From: Burkholderia sp. Nafp2/4-1b
GTDB lineage: Bacteria; Pseudomonadota; Gammaproteobacteria; Burkholderiales; Burkholderiaceae
Length of the DNA: 64,000 bases
Assembly: GCF_003635165.1 (NCBI RefSeq)
Contig: NZ_ML058608.1
Coordinates: 62,001-126,000, forward strand
Direction: 5' to 3'
Shown: in pieces, positions 28,955 to 40,890 of the stretch
Numbering within the stretch: the first letter of the stretch is position 1
How the letters are laid out: each line of letters starts with the position of its first letter
The notes under the pieces: generated by a model
What the model was told of the DNA's origin: nothing
Seen by the model: only the letters and a program-made list of their open reading frames with translations
Databases searched by the model: none
Program-made: the position numbers and the translations under genes

Positions 28955-29637
28955 CGGCGCGGCGCGCGCCGGCGGTTAATCGGGACGTACTTGAACAGAT
29001 GCTCGTCGACGGCACGGCCGCGCTCGACATCGCCTTGACGGACGCACAACGCAATCAGCTGCTGGACTATGTCGCGCTGCTCGGCAAGTGGAACGCGGTC
29101 TACAACTTGACCGCGATCCGCGACCCGAAGCAGATGCTGATCCAGCACATTCTCGATTCGCTCTCCATCGTGCCGCACCTGCGCGACCGTGCATCGGCGC
29201 GCGTGCTGGACGTCGGCTCGGGCGGCGGGCTGCCCGGCATCGTTCTCGCGATCGTCCAGCCGGAATGGCATGTGACGCTGAACGATATCGTGCAGAAGAA
29301 GTCCGCATTCCAGACGCAGATGCGCGCGGAGTTGAAGCTCGCGAACCTGTCGGTCGTCACCGGCCGGGTCGAATCGCTGCGGCCGGGCGTCGAAGTGCCG
29401 GAAAAATTCGACATGATCGTATCCCGCGCCTTCGCGGATCTATCTGACTTCGTTAAACTTGCTCGACATCTCGTCGCGCCCGGCGGATCGATCTGGGCAA
29501 TGAAGGGTGTCCACCCGGACGACGAAATTGCCCGGCTGCCTGAAGGCAGTCGCGTAAAGCAGACGATGCGGCTGGCGGTGCCGATGCTCGATGCCGAACG
29601 GCATCTGATCGAGGTCGCCGTCGACGACGCGAATTGA
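28951..29637 (+). CDS. rsmG: 16S rRNA (guanine(527)-N(7))-methyltransferase RsmG (GidB)
   Basis: A 228-residue SAM-dependent methyltransferase acting on G527 of 16S rRNA. Conserved elements are [20 protein letters not shown] near residue 45, the SAM motif [17 protein letters not shown] (about 88-104) and [24 protein letters not shown]. The length fits the family. The ATG at 28951 overlaps the mnmG stop. Loss of RsmG is known to give low-level streptomycin resistance in other bacteria. parA follows 51 nt downstream, so mnmG-rsmG-parA-parB is likely one transcript. Confidence 0.97.
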   Translation: MTARRAPAVNRDVLEQMLVDGTAALDIALTDAQRNQLLDYVALLGKWNAVYNLTAIRDPKQMLIQHILDSLSIVPHLRDRASARVLDVGSGGGLPGIVLAIVQPEWHVTLNDIVQKKSAFQTQMRAELKLANLSVVTGRVESLRPGVEVPEKFDMIVSRAFADLSDFVKLARHLVAPGGSIWAMKGVHPDDEIARLPEGSRVKQTMRLAVPMLDAERHLIEVAVDDAN

Positions 29638-29688
29638 AGGCGCGCGATTGCGCGCCGTTTGTTTGAAGGTAAAGGGAACACACCAACG

Positions 29689-30468
29689 ATGGCAAAGATC
29701 TTCTGCGTTGCGAACCAGAAGGGGGGCGTCGGCAAGACGACGACATCGGTCAATCTCGCCGCAAGCCTTGCAGCGCAGGAGCAACGTGTCCTGCTGATCG
29801 ATCTCGACCCGCAGGGTAATGCGACGATGGGCAGCGGGATCGACAAGGCCGCCTGCGAGTCGACCGTGTACGAAGTGCTGGTCGACGGCGTATCGGTGGC
29901 GGACGCCCGCGTGCGTCCGGAAGGCGTCACGTACGACGTGCTGCCGGCCAACCGCGAGCTGTCCGGTGCCGAGATCGAACTGATCGGCATCGACAATCGC
30001 GAGCGCCGGTTGAAGGCCGCGCTCGAGCGCGTGGCCGACGACTACGACTTCGTGTTGATCGACTGTCCGCCGACGCTGTCGCTGCTGACGCTGAACGGCC
30101 TGTGCGCGGCGCATGGCGTCGTGATCCCGATGCAGTGCGAGTACTTCGCGCTGGAAGGGCTGTCGGATCTCGTCAATACGATCAAGCAGGTTCACGCGAA
30201 CATGAACCGCGACCTGAAGATCATCGGCTTGCTGCGCGTGATGTTCGATCCGCGCATCACGCTGCAGCAGCAAGTCTCCGATCAACTGAAAGCGCACTTC
30301 GGCGACAAGGTGTTCGACGCGGTGATTCCGCGCAACGTGCGCCTGGCGGAAGCGCCGAGTTACGGGTTGCCGGGCGTCGTGTTCGACCGCAACTCGCGCG
30401 GTGCGCAGGCGTATCTCCAGTTCGGTGCCGAGATGATCGATCGCGTGCGCGCGTTCGAGGTGTCGTGA
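29689..30468 (+). CDS. parA: Chromosome partitioning ATPase ParA (Soj)
   Basis: A 259-residue Walker ATPase without an N-terminal DNA-binding domain, the short chromosomal type. The deviant Walker A is KGGVGKTTTSVNLAASL (from Lys11), Walker A' is LLIDLDPQGNAT and Walker B VLIDCPPTLS. It binds DNA nonspecifically as an ATP dimer and moves ParB-parS complexes. The ATG at 29689 follows AAAGGGAA; upstream in-frame codons lack conservation. It is followed by parB after 31 nt. Confidence 0.97.
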   Translation: MAKIFCVANQKGGVGKTTTSVNLAASLAAQEQRVLLIDLDPQGNATMGSGIDKAACESTVYEVLVDGVSVADARVRPEGVTYDVLPANRELSGAEIELIGIDNRERRLKAALERVADDYDFVLIDCPPTLSLLTLNGLCAAHGVVIPMQCEYFALEGLSDLVNTIKQVHANMNRDLKIIGLLRVMFDPRITLQQQVSDQLKAHFGDKVFDAVIPRNVRLAEAPSYGLPGVVFDRNSRGAQAYLQFGAEMIDRVRAFEVS

Positions 30469-30499
30469 TCCGGACATGAGCGAAGCGAGGAAGAAAGAC

Positions 30500-31393
30500 A
30501 TGAACGCGGTACCAAAGAAGAAGGGCTTGGGACGTGGCCTCGAAGCGCTGCTAGGCGGCAGTGCGGACATCACCGAAGCGGTGAAGATCGAAGGTGCACC
30601 AAACACGCTCGCGCTCGGCAAGCTGCAGGCCGGCAAGTACCAGCCGCGCACGCGGATGGACGAAGGCAGCCTGCAGGAGCTGGCGGCCAGCATTCGCGCG
30701 CAAGGCGTGATGCAGCCGATCCTGGTACGCCCCATTTCGTCTGACAAATACGAAATCATCGCCGGCGAGCGGCGTTTCCGCGCGGCGCGGCTGGCCGGGC
30801 TCGACGAAGTGCCGGTGCTCGTGAAGGACGTGACCGATCAGGCCGCCGCCGCGATGGCGCTGATCGAGAACATCCAGCGCGAGGACCTGAACCCGCTGGA
30901 AGAGGCGCACGGGATCCAGCGCCTGCTCGACGAGTTCGGTTTCACGCACGAACAGGCGGCCGAATCGGTCGGCCGGTCGCGCAGTGCGGTGTCGAACCTG
31001 CTGCGCCTGCTGAACCTCGCATCGCCGGTGCAGACGATGCTGCTGGCCGGCGATCTCGACATGGGCCACGCACGCGCGCTGCTCGCGGTCGACGCGGCGA
31101 CGCAGATCACGCTCGCGCACCAGGTCGTCAACAAGCGCATGTCGGTGCGCGAGACCGAGAAGCTGGTCGCGCACACGACGAAGGAAGTGCCGGCGGTAAA
31201 GGCGCGTGCGAAGGATGACGGCGGTCGCGATACGCGCCGTCTCGAGGAGGAGCTGTCGGATCTGCTCGCGTCGACGGTGAAGATCAAGCTCGGCCGCCGC
31301 GGGCGAGGGCAGGTGATGATCGACTTCGGCAATCTCGATGCACTTGAAGGCATTCTCGTGCGCCTGCGCGGCAACGTCGCGGCCGAAGAGTAA
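30500..31393 (+). CDS. parB: Chromosome partitioning protein ParB (Spo0J)
   Basis: A 297-residue CTP-dependent clamp that loads at parS. The N-terminal KKKGLGRGLEALLGG (residues 6-20) is the ParA-contact region. Box I includes GKYQPR, box II GERRFRAARLAG (89-100) forms the CTP site, and the helix-turn-helix near 140-165 contains HEQAAESVGRSRSAVSNLLRL. The C-terminal dimer domain includes KIKLGRRGRGQVMIDF. I chose the ATG at 30500 because GAGGAAGA lies 7 nt upstream; the ATG at 30476 has no ribosome site. The two parS sites at 26.5 and 28.4 kb are its expected targets. Confidence 0.96.
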   Translation: MNAVPKKKGLGRGLEALLGGSADITEAVKIEGAPNTLALGKLQAGKYQPRTRMDEGSLQELAASIRAQGVMQPILVRPISSDKYEIIAGERRFRAARLAGLDEVPVLVKDVTDQAAAAMALIENIQREDLNPLEEAHGIQRLLDEFGFTHEQAAESVGRSRSAVSNLLRLLNLASPVQTMLLAGDLDMGHARALLAVDAATQITLAHQVVNKRMSVRETEKLVAHTTKEVPAVKARAKDDGGRDTRRLEEELSDLLASTVKIKLGRRGRGQVMIDFGNLDALEGILVRLRGNVAAEE

Positions 31394-31406
31394 CGAGGCG
31401 CAATCG

Positions 31407-32537
31407 ATGGAAAGTACGGGCGCACCGGCGCCGCGCCGGTGGCTCGGCTGGCTTTCGAAGGAGCCCGTGCTGACGGTGCTGGCCTTCGCACTGATTCTTC
31501 TCCAATGGTTGCGTCCGCAACCAATATCCGCATTGGCCGAGCTGGTCGACTGGCAGACCGTCGTCACGCTCGCCGGTCTGCTGATGCTGACGAAGGCGCT
31601 CGAGCTGTCCGGTTGCCTGATGTGGCTCGCTCATCGCATCGTGCATCACGTGCATTCCGAGCGCGGGCTCGCGATGCTGCTCGTCGTGTTCGCGGCGGTG
31701 CTCTCGATGTGGCTCACCAACGATGTCGCGCTGTTCGTGGTCGTGCCGCTGATGGTGTCGCTACGCGCGCTGACACCGCTGCCGTTCCGGCGACTCGTGA
31801 TCGCGGTCGCGCTGGCCGTCAATGCGGGGTCGGTTGCGACGCCGCTCGGCAATCCCCAGAACCTATTCCTGTGGCAATTGAGCGGCGTGTCGTTCGGCCG
31901 TTTCGTCGTCACGCTCGGGCCGCTCGCACTGGCGCTGATGGTGCTGCTGCTCGGGCTGACGGCGTGCGCGTTTCGTGCGAAGCCGCTCGACTTGTCGGGA
32001 GACGTCGAGAAGGTCGCCGTGCAGCGCATGCATGCGCTGCTCGCGGCGGTGCTGTTCGGCGCGTTCGTGCTGCTCGCGGACGCGCACCATCCGGTGCCGG
32101 GCCTGATCGCCGTCGTGATTACGCTGCTGATTGCAAAACGCGACGCAGTCCTGAAGATCGACTGGCTGCTGCTGCTGATCTTCGTGCTGATGTTCATCGT
32201 GCTGCGCAGCGCGGCGGCGCTGCCCGTCGTTCACGAGGCGATCGCGCGCGCGCATCTCGATTCGCCGTTGCGCGTGTTCGCGGCAGGCGCGGTGCTGTCG
32301 CAGGGAATCAGCAACGTGCCGGCGGCGATCCTGCTGTCGGAATTCACGCACGACTGGCGGGCACTCGCGTTTGGCGTATCGGTCGGCGGCTTCGGCTTCG
32401 CGATCGGATCGCTGGCGAATCTGATCGCGGTGCGTCTCGCGAAAGAGCCGCGCATGTGGTTGCCGTTTCACGCGGTGTCGATTCCGTTCGCGCTGGCAAG
32501 TGCGACACTGGGTGCGTGGTTGCTTGCTCACGGTTGA
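31407..32537 (+). CDS. ArsB/NhaD-type (IT superfamily) anion or Na+/H+ transporter
   Basis: A 376-residue polytopic membrane protein with about 10-11 helices. Ion transporter superfamily motifs are SMWLTNDVALFVVVPL and its inverted-repeat partner region LSQGISNVPAAILLSEF, plus NAGSVATPLGNPQNLFLW. These Asn-rich helix-breaking motifs are shared by ArsB, NhaD and CitM-like carriers. The substrate cannot be fixed; a dicarboxylate, citrate-metal or Na+/H+ role is possible. The ATG at 31407 starts 13 nt after parB, with GAGGCG upstream, so it may be the last gene of the par transcript. It separates parAB from the atp operon. Confidence 0.85.
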   Translation: MESTGAPAPRRWLGWLSKEPVLTVLAFALILLQWLRPQPISALAELVDWQTVVTLAGLLMLTKALELSGCLMWLAHRIVHHVHSERGLAMLLVVFAAVLSMWLTNDVALFVVVPLMVSLRALTPLPFRRLVIAVALAVNAGSVATPLGNPQNLFLWQLSGVSFGRFVVTLGPLALALMVLLLGLTACAFRAKPLDLSGDVEKVAVQRMHALLAAVLFGAFVLLADAHHPVPGLIAVVITLLIAKRDAVLKIDWLLLLIFVLMFIVLRSAAALPVVHEAIARAHLDSPLRVFAAGAVLSQGISNVPAAILLSEFTHDWRALAFGVSVGGFGFAIGSLANLIAVRLAKEPRMWLPFHAVSIPFALASATLGAWLLAHG

Positions 32538-32997
32538 GCGGTGCGTGCGCGCGGCGGTGAAGGCGCGCTGCAAGCTCGGCGGGGTGGGGCACAGCGTTCG
32601 CCGTCGTTGCGAAGCCGCGGCTGTTGATAAGTGTCGCAATTCACAGTCGATCTTCTGTGGTGGCGCAACAACTGATTGCCGGCATCGCGCGCTCGCGGCC
32701 GAGCGTATTTCGCGCATCGCGCGTGCGCGGTGGTCACAGGACTTCCTCTCTTCCGCGCCCTCCGGCCAGTCATTTTCAGCGATCGCGTCACAGCAGAATT
32801 CCTGCCGCGATCGCGCCGCGGCGGCCCCGCCCGCGCCAGGCATCGACTCTCGCTCATGGGCGCTCATCCCGCTTTTCGATGCAAGAAATACCGGTGCAAA
32901 AAGGCGACCTTACAACTGTCATCGTACGTCGCGGATTCGCGCGTTTTTTCACATGATGAGGCGTCGTTTTGCACAGGTTTTTGTCGCGTCTAAAGCC

Positions 32998-33026
32998 TTG
33001 AATCACTTGCAACTATCGCTTACAAT
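32998..33026 (+). promoter_or_regulatory. Sigma-70 promoter of the atp operon
   Basis: TTGAAT (32998-33003) and TACAAT (33021-33026) with exactly 17 nt between. This is the best sigma-70 match in the window, 82 nt before atpI. Transcription would start near 33033, just ahead of the leader hairpin. Confidence 0.8.
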
Positions 33027-33049
33027 CGCCCGGATTTGTTAGCTAGGCA

Positions 33050-33077
33050 CCCCTGAAAGCTTTCAGAAAGCTTGGGG
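33050..33077 (+). promoter_or_regulatory. Leader hairpin/repeat of the atp mRNA
   Basis: The perfect palindrome CTGAAAGCTTTCAG (33052-33065) overlaps a larger dyad: CCCC (33050-33053) pairs with GGGG (33074-33077) around AAGCTTTC/GAAAGCTT. Alternative pairings are possible, which is typical of a regulatory 5' leader. No T-run follows. Confidence 0.45.
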
Positions 33078-33107
33078 CCGGGTTCAAGGATTTTGCGGAA
33101 GATTGCG

Positions 33108-33632
33108 ATGGCGGGTCAGGCGCCGAACGACGGGCACGATGATCACCGAGCGCAGCGCACCGCTTCAGCGGCCGGCGAACGGCGCGAGTCCGATGATGAC
33201 TGGGATGCCGAGCAGCAAGATGACAACATCGTTCCGCTCACGCGGACGGACGCCGAGAGGCTGTTCGGTCCGAACGTGAGCAAGCCGTCGCGCGTGACCC
33301 CCTACAAGGTGGTGATCGCGCAGGTGGTCTTGTCCCTGGTTGCAACGCTGGCGTGGTGGCTGTTTTCAAAGTCGCCGGGCGCCGCTGCGCAGTCCGCGTT
33401 TCTGGGCGGGGCGATCGGCTGGGTGCCAAGCGCGTTGTTCGTGGCACGACTGAAGGCAGGTGGCTCGGCCACCGTGATGAGCTGGGTGATGGGCGAGGCC
33501 CTGAAGCTCGGCGTGACGGTCGGGATGTTCGCTGCAGTGGCGTACGGCTATGCCGGCGTGCACTGGCCGGCACTCCTCGTCACCTACCTCGTCGTGCTGA
33601 AGACGTACTGGATCGCGCTGGCCTGGCGGTAA
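33108..33632 (+). CDS. atpI: ATP synthase accessory protein AtpI
   Basis: A 174-residue protein with a long hydrophilic, acidic N-terminus (residues 1-75) and four hydrophobic helices in the C-terminal 100 residues (VVIAQVVLSLVATLAWWLF; AAAQSAFLGGAIGWVPSALFVARL; and two more). AtpI helps assemble the c-ring and may carry Mg2+. It is first in the operon, as usual. The ATG at 33108 follows GCGGAAGA. The N-terminal extension is longer than in E. coli AtpI but normal for Burkholderiales. Confidence 0.88.
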   Translation: MAGQAPNDGHDDHRAQRTASAAGERRESDDDWDAEQQDDNIVPLTRTDAERLFGPNVSKPSRVTPYKVVIAQVVLSLVATLAWWLFSKSPGAAAQSAFLGGAIGWVPSALFVARLKAGGSATVMSWVMGEALKLGVTVGMFAAVAYGYAGVHWPALLVTYLVVLKTYWIALAWR

Positions 33633-33672
33633 AAAACAAGCGGCGTGCGGTTTCGACAACGAACCGCACCGG

Positions 33673-34951
<1,279 letters not shown>

Positions 34952-35008
34952 GGTTCCACGGAAATTTGCGTCCGGCGTGAGCCGGCGCAGGGCGGAACGG
35001 AGACTTGG

Positions 35009-35039
35009 GGCGCTGATCGAATGCAACTCGATGAGCGCC
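35009..35039 (+). promoter_or_regulatory. Hairpin between atpE and atpF
   Basis: GGCGCTGATCGA (35009-35020) pairs with TCGATGAGCGCC (35028-35039), 11 of 12 positions, with a 7-nt loop. It lies 58 nt after the atpE stop in the longest gap within the operon and may protect the atpE message or mark an RNA processing site. Confidence 0.5.
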
Positions 35040-35080
35040 TTCCCGTTTCATTTTTCCGGAATAGCAGATAAGGAAACACC

Positions 35081-35551
35081 GTGAATCTCAACGCAACTCT
35101 GTTTGCGCAAATGGTCGTGTTCCTGGTCCTCGCGTGGTTCACGATGAAATTCGTGTGGCCGCCGTTGATCAACGCCCTCGACGAACGTTCGAAGAAGATC
35201 GCCGACGGCCTCGCCGCCGCGGAGAAGGGCAAGGCGGAACTCGACGCAGCGCACAAGCGCGTGGACCAGGAACTCGCGCAGGCCCGCAACGACGGCCAGC
35301 AGCGCATCGCCGACGCTGAAAAGCGTGCACAGGCGGTCGCCGAGGAAATCAAGGCCAACGCCCAGGCTGAAGCCGCCCGCATCGTCGCTCAGGCGAAAGC
35401 GGAAGCAGAACAGCAAATCGTGAAGGCGCGCGAAGCGCTGCGTGGCGAAGTCGCCGCGCTGGCCGTGAAGGGCGCCGAGCAGATCCTGAAGCGCGAAGTC
35501 GATCAAACGGCCCACGCCCAACTGCTGAATCAACTGAAAGCCGAGCTCTGA
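35081..35551 (+). CDS. atpF: ATP synthase F0 subunit b
   Basis: A 156-residue stator subunit. One N-terminal membrane helix ([23 protein letters not shown], about residues 7-29) is followed by a long Ala/Glu/Lys-rich dimeric coiled coil (35-150) linking F0 to the delta and alpha subunits of F1. It starts with GTG at 35081, with AAGGAA 5 nt upstream, which may lower its yield relative to subunit c. atpH follows after 2 nt. Confidence 0.96.
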
Positions 35552-35553
35552 TC

Positions 35554-36093
35554 ATGGCCGAACTTGCAACCATCGCCCGCCCTTACGCAGAAGCGCTGTT
35601 CCGCGTGGCCGAGGGAGGTGACATCGCCGCCTGGTCCACGCTCGTGCAAGAGCTGGCCCAGGTTGCGCGTCTGCCGGAAGTGCTGTCGGTCGCGTCGAGC
35701 CCGAAGGTGACGCGCACGCAAGTAGCCGAGTTGCTGCTTGCTGCGGTGAAGTCGCCGGTCGCGGCAGGCGCCGAAGCGAAGAACTTCGTGCAGATGCTGG
35801 TCGACAATCATCGCATCGCGCTGCTGCCGGAAATTGCCGAGCAGTTCGAGGCGCTCAAGAACGAACGTGAAGGTGCAGCCGACGCCGAGATCGTGAGCGC
35901 GTTCCCGCTGAACGGCGCGGATCTCGAAAGCCTCGTCTCGGGCCTCGAACGGAAGTTCAAGCGCAAGCTGAAGCCGACGGTCGAAGTCGATTCGTCGCTG
36001 ATCGGCGGCGTGCGCGTGACGGTCGGCGACGAAGTGCTCGACACCTCGGTTCGCGCGCGCCTCGCATCGATGCAGGCTGCCTTGACCGCCTGA
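35554..36093 (+). CDS. atpH: ATP synthase F1 subunit delta
   Basis: A 179-residue stator subunit. The N-terminal helical domain ([41 protein letters not shown]) binds the top of F1, and the C-terminal part ([43 protein letters not shown]) contacts subunit b. The ATG at 35554 is 2 nt after atpF, indicating coupled translation. Length is normal. Confidence 0.96.
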   Translation: MAELATIARPYAEALFRVAEGGDIAAWSTLVQELAQVARLPEVLSVASSPKVTRTQVAELLLAAVKSPVAAGAEAKNFVQMLVDNHRIALLPEIAEQFEALKNEREGAADAEIVSAFPLNGADLESLVSGLERKFKRKLKPTVEVDSSLIGGVRVTVGDEVLDTSVRARLASMQAALTA

Positions 36094-36137
36094 GCGCCAC
36101 GCCGGCACGCAACAGAATTGACTATCAGGAGCGAATA

Positions 36138-37679
36138 ATGCAACTCAATCCCTCTGAGATCAGCGAGCTGATCAAGAGCCGGATCCAGGGCCTTGAAGCG
36201 AGCGCAGACGTTCGCAACCAGGGCACCGTGATCTCCGTGACCGACGGTATCGTGCGTATCCACGGCCTGTCGGACGTGATGCAGGGCGAAATGCTCGAGT
36301 TTCCGGGCAACACGTTCGGCCTCGCGCTGAACCTCGAGCGCGACTCGGTCGGCGCGGTGATTCTCGGCGAATACGAACACATCTCGGAAGGCGACATCGT
36401 CAAGACGACGGGCCGCATTCTCGAAGTCCCGGTTGGTCCGGAACTCGTCGGCCGCGTGGTCGACGCGCTCGGCAACCCGATCGACGGCAAGGGCCCGGTC
36501 AACGCCAAGCTGACCGACGCGATCGAAAAGATCGCTCCGGGCGTGATCTGGCGTAAGTCGGTGTCGCAGCCGGTGCAGACGGGCATCAAGTCGATCGACG
36601 CGATGGTGCCGATCGGCCGTGGCCAGCGTGAGCTGATCATCGGCGACCGTCAGTGCGGCAAGACCGCGGTGGCGCTCGACGCGATCATCAACCAGAAGGG
36701 CAAGGACCTGATCTGTATCTACGTCGCGATCGGCCAGAAGGCTTCGTCGATCATGAACGTGGTTCGCAAGCTCGAAGAAACGGGCGCGATGGAATACACG
36801 ATCGTCGTCGCCGCTTCGGCGTCGGATTCGGCTGCAATGCAGTACCTGGCACCGTACGCCGGCTGCACGATGGGCGAATACTTCCGCGACCGCGGTCAAG
36901 ACGCGCTGATCATCTATGACGACTTGACCAAGCAAGCGTGGGCATACCGTCAGATCTCGCTGCTGCTGCGCCGCCCGCCGGGCCGTGAAGCGTACCCGGG
37001 CGACGTGTTCTATCTGCACTCGCGTCTGCTCGAGCGTGCGGCTCGCGTGTCGGAAGAGTACGTCGAGAAGTTCACGAACGGCGAAGTGAAGGGCAAGAGC
37101 GGTTCGCTGACGGCACTGCCGGTCATCGAAACGCAGGCTGGCGACGTGACCGCGTTCGTTCCGACGAACGTGATCTCGATTACCGACGGCCAGATCTTCC
37201 TGGAAACCGACCTGTTCAACGCAGGCATCCGCCCGGCAATCAACGCCGGCGTGTCGGTGTCGCGAGTCGGTGGCGCCGCGCAGACGAAGGTCGTGAAGAA
37301 GCTGTCGGGCGGTATCCGTACCGACCTCGCGCAGTATCGTGAACTGGCCGCATTCGCGCAGTTCGCATCGGACCTCGACGAAGCGACCCGCAAGCAGCTC
37401 GAGCGCGGCCGCCGCGTGACGGAACTGCTGAAGCAGCCGCAGTACCAGCCGCTGCAGGTCTGGGAACTGGCCGTGTCGCTGTACGCCGCGAACAACGGCT
37501 ACCTCGACGATCTCGACGTCAAGCAAGTGCTGTCGTTCGAGAAGGGCCTGCGCGACAACCTGAAGACCAGCCACGCTGACCTCATCAAGCGCATCGAAGA
37601 CACCAAGGATCTCTCGAAGGACGACGAAGGCGCACTGCGCTCGGCGATCGAATCCTTCAAGAAGTCCGGTGCCTATTGA
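36138..37679 (+). CDS. atpA: ATP synthase F1 subunit alpha
   Basis: A 513-residue noncatalytic nucleotide-binding subunit. The P-loop [13 protein letters not shown] is at residues 169-181; the usual Thr of GDRQTGKT is Cys173 here, which I also associate with other Burkholderiales enzymes. The arginine finger lies in the C-terminal half region [15 protein letters not shown], and the end [13 protein letters not shown] is conserved. The ATG at 36138 has CAGGAG about 7 nt upstream. It sits between atpH and atpG in the normal order. Confidence 0.98.
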   Translation: MQLNPSEISELIKSRIQGLEASADVRNQGTVISVTDGIVRIHGLSDVMQGEMLEFPGNTFGLALNLERDSVGAVILGEYEHISEGDIVKTTGRILEVPVGPELVGRVVDALGNPIDGKGPVNAKLTDAIEKIAPGVIWRKSVSQPVQTGIKSIDAMVPIGRGQRELIIGDRQCGKTAVALDAIINQKGKDLICIYVAIGQKASSIMNVVRKLEETGAMEYTIVVAASASDSAAMQYLAPYAGCTMGEYFRDRGQDALIIYDDLTKQAWAYRQISLLLRRPPGREAYPGDVFYLHSRLLERAARVSEEYVEKFTNGEVKGKSGSLTALPVIETQAGDVTAFVPTNVISITDGQIFLETDLFNAGIRPAINAGVSVSRVGGAAQTKVVKKLSGGIRTDLAQYRELAAFAQFASDLDEATRKQLERGRRVTELLKQPQYQPLQVWELAVSLYAANNGYLDDLDVKQVLSFEKGLRDNLKTSHADLIKRIEDTKDLSKDDEGALRSAIESFKKSGAY

Positions 37680-37748
37680 TCCGCGAGTGACACACTGAGG
37701 CCGCGCGGGTGCTGATGCGCCCGCGCCGCTTCGGTCAAGGAGCAAGCT

Positions 37749-38624
37749 ATGGCTGGAATGAAGGAAATTCGCGGCAAGATCAAGAGCGTGCAGAACACGC
37801 GCAAGATCACGAAGGCGATGGAGATGGTCGCTGCATCGAAGATGCGTCGCGCGCAGGAACGCATGCGCGCCGCTCGTCCGTATGCAGACAAGGTCCGTGC
37901 CATCGCCGCGCACATGAGCCGTGCGAACCCGGAGTACCGCCACCCGTTCATGGTGGCGAACGACGGCGCGCAGACGGCCGGCATCATCCTCGTCACGACG
38001 GACAAGGGTCTTTGCGGCGGTCTGAACACCAACGTGCTGCGTGCGACGGTGCAGAAGTTCAAGGAGCTGGAAGAGAAGGGCCAGAAGGTCGAAGCCACCG
38101 CGATCGGTAGCAAGGGCCTCGGGTTCCTGAACCGCTTCGGCGCGAAGGTGATGTCGCAGGTCGTGCACCTCGGCGACACCCCGCATCTGGACAAGCTGAT
38201 CGGCGCCGTGAAGACGCAGCTCGATCTGTACTCGGAAGGCAAGCTGTCGGCGGTTTATATCGCTTACACGCGCTTCGTCAACACGATGAAGCAGGAAGCC
38301 GTGATCGAGCAGCTGCTGCCGCTGTCGTCGGACCACTTCGAAGCCGATGACGGTACGCCGGCCACGTCGTGGGACTACATCTACGAGCCGGACGCGCAGG
38401 CAGTCGTCGACGAACTGCTCGTGCGTTACGTCGAGGCGCTGGTGTACCAGGCCGTCGCGGAAAACATGGCGTCCGAGCAATCGGCGCGCATGGTCGCGAT
38501 GAAGGCCGCGTCCGACAACGCGAAGACGGTGATCAGCGAACTGCAGCTCGTGTACAACAAGAGCCGCCAGGCCGCGATTACGAAAGAACTGTCGGAGATC
38601 GTCGGCGGCGCAGCCGCTGTTTAA
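37749..38624 (+). CDS. atpG: ATP synthase F1 subunit gamma
   Basis: A 291-residue rotor shaft subunit. The conserved N-terminal coil [33 protein letters not shown] and C-terminal coil [41 protein letters not shown] pair in the rotor. [13 protein letters not shown] marks the globular part. The ATG at 37749 has AAGGAG about 7 nt upstream. Confidence 0.98.
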   Translation: MAGMKEIRGKIKSVQNTRKITKAMEMVAASKMRRAQERMRAARPYADKVRAIAAHMSRANPEYRHPFMVANDGAQTAGIILVTTDKGLCGGLNTNVLRATVQKFKELEEKGQKVEATAIGSKGLGFLNRFGAKVMSQVVHLGDTPHLDKLIGAVKTQLDLYSEGKLSAVYIAYTRFVNTMKQEAVIEQLLPLSSDHFEADDGTPATSWDYIYEPDAQAVVDELLVRYVEALVYQAVAENMASEQSARMVAMKAASDNAKTVISELQLVYNKSRQAAITKELSEIVGGAAAV

Positions 38625-40085
<1,461 letters not shown>

Positions 40086-40206
40086 GGGTCTGAGTGGGTC
40101 GCAAGCCGGCGTGTGCCGGCCGGAGCAATGAGTCAGCGATGACTTGTATGCCGGCCGCCCGCGTCGGCTGCAATACGCTCAACCTGTGGATGAGATCGGA
40201 GTCGAT

Positions 40207-40632
40207 ATGGCAACCATCAAAGTAGACGTCGTCAGCGCGGAAGAGCAGATCTTCTCGGGCGAGGCGAAATTCGTCGCGCTGCCGGGCGAAACGGGTGAGC
40301 TGGGTATTCTGCCGGGTCACACGCCGCTGATCACGCGGATTCGTCCGGGTGCGGTGCGCATCGAAGTCGAGGGCGGCAACGACGAATTCGTGTTCGTCGC
40401 AGGCGGCATTCTCGAAGTGCAGCCGGGCGCCGTGACGGTGCTCGCCGATACCGCGATCCGCGGCAAGGACCTCGACGCGGCGAAAGCCGAGGAAGCGCGC
40501 AAGCGTGCCGAGGAAACGCTGCAGAACGCGAAGTCGGACCTCGACCTCGCAAAGGCGCAATCCGAGCTCGCGACCGCGATGGCGCAGCTCGAAGCGATCC
40601 AGCGTCTGGCGAAGATTCGCAGCCGGCACTGA
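40207..40632 (+). CDS. atpC: ATP synthase F1 subunit epsilon
   Basis: A 141-residue central-stalk subunit. The N-terminal beta sandwich ([38 protein letters not shown]) is followed by the C-terminal helical hairpin (about residues 90-135) that inhibits ATP hydrolysis. The ATG at 40207 is the normal start; the frame stays open upstream to a TTG without conservation. It is the last gene of the operon and is followed by a strong terminator at 40658. Confidence 0.96.
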   Translation: MATIKVDVVSAEEQIFSGEAKFVALPGETGELGILPGHTPLITRIRPGAVRIEVEGGNDEFVFVAGGILEVQPGAVTVLADTAIRGKDLDAAKAEEARKRAEETLQNAKSDLDLAKAQSELATAMAQLEAIQRLAKIRSRH

Positions 40633-40657
40633 GCCGCGCGCGCGTATCCCGCGAAAG

Positions 40658-40685
40658 AAAGCAGCCTTCGGGCTGCTTTTTTTTT
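40658..40685 (+). terminator. Rho-independent terminator of the atp operon
   Basis: AAAGCAGCC (40658-40666), the extra-stable TTCG tetraloop (40667-40670) and GGCTGCTTT (40671-40679), with a run of nine T residues in all. It lies 26 nt after the atpC stop and is the strongest terminator in the window. Confidence 0.95.
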
Positions 40686-40890
40686 CGTCCGTCGGTTTCG
40701 TCTGTTTTTTTGCGGGCCGGACCGTTTCGTCCGGTCGTGCTATTTCATCCGTCCGCCGCGATTTGATGTCAGAGTGTCGTCAGCAGAGCGCGGCATCATT
40801 CGCGCAGAGGCTCGTCGCCGCGATCGCGTGGCGCAGGCGCGCGTGAGCCGCGTGTCGCAGCCGATCAGACAAAAACGGACGGAGACATCG

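Larger units (their letters stand above)
32538..33107. other. Gene-free stretch carrying the atp promoter and leader
   Basis: No coding frame has family support. The last 110 nt hold the atp promoter (32998-33026) and a leader with an AAGCTTTC-containing repeat (33050-33077). The first 400 nt look unstructured to me. Confidence 0.5.
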
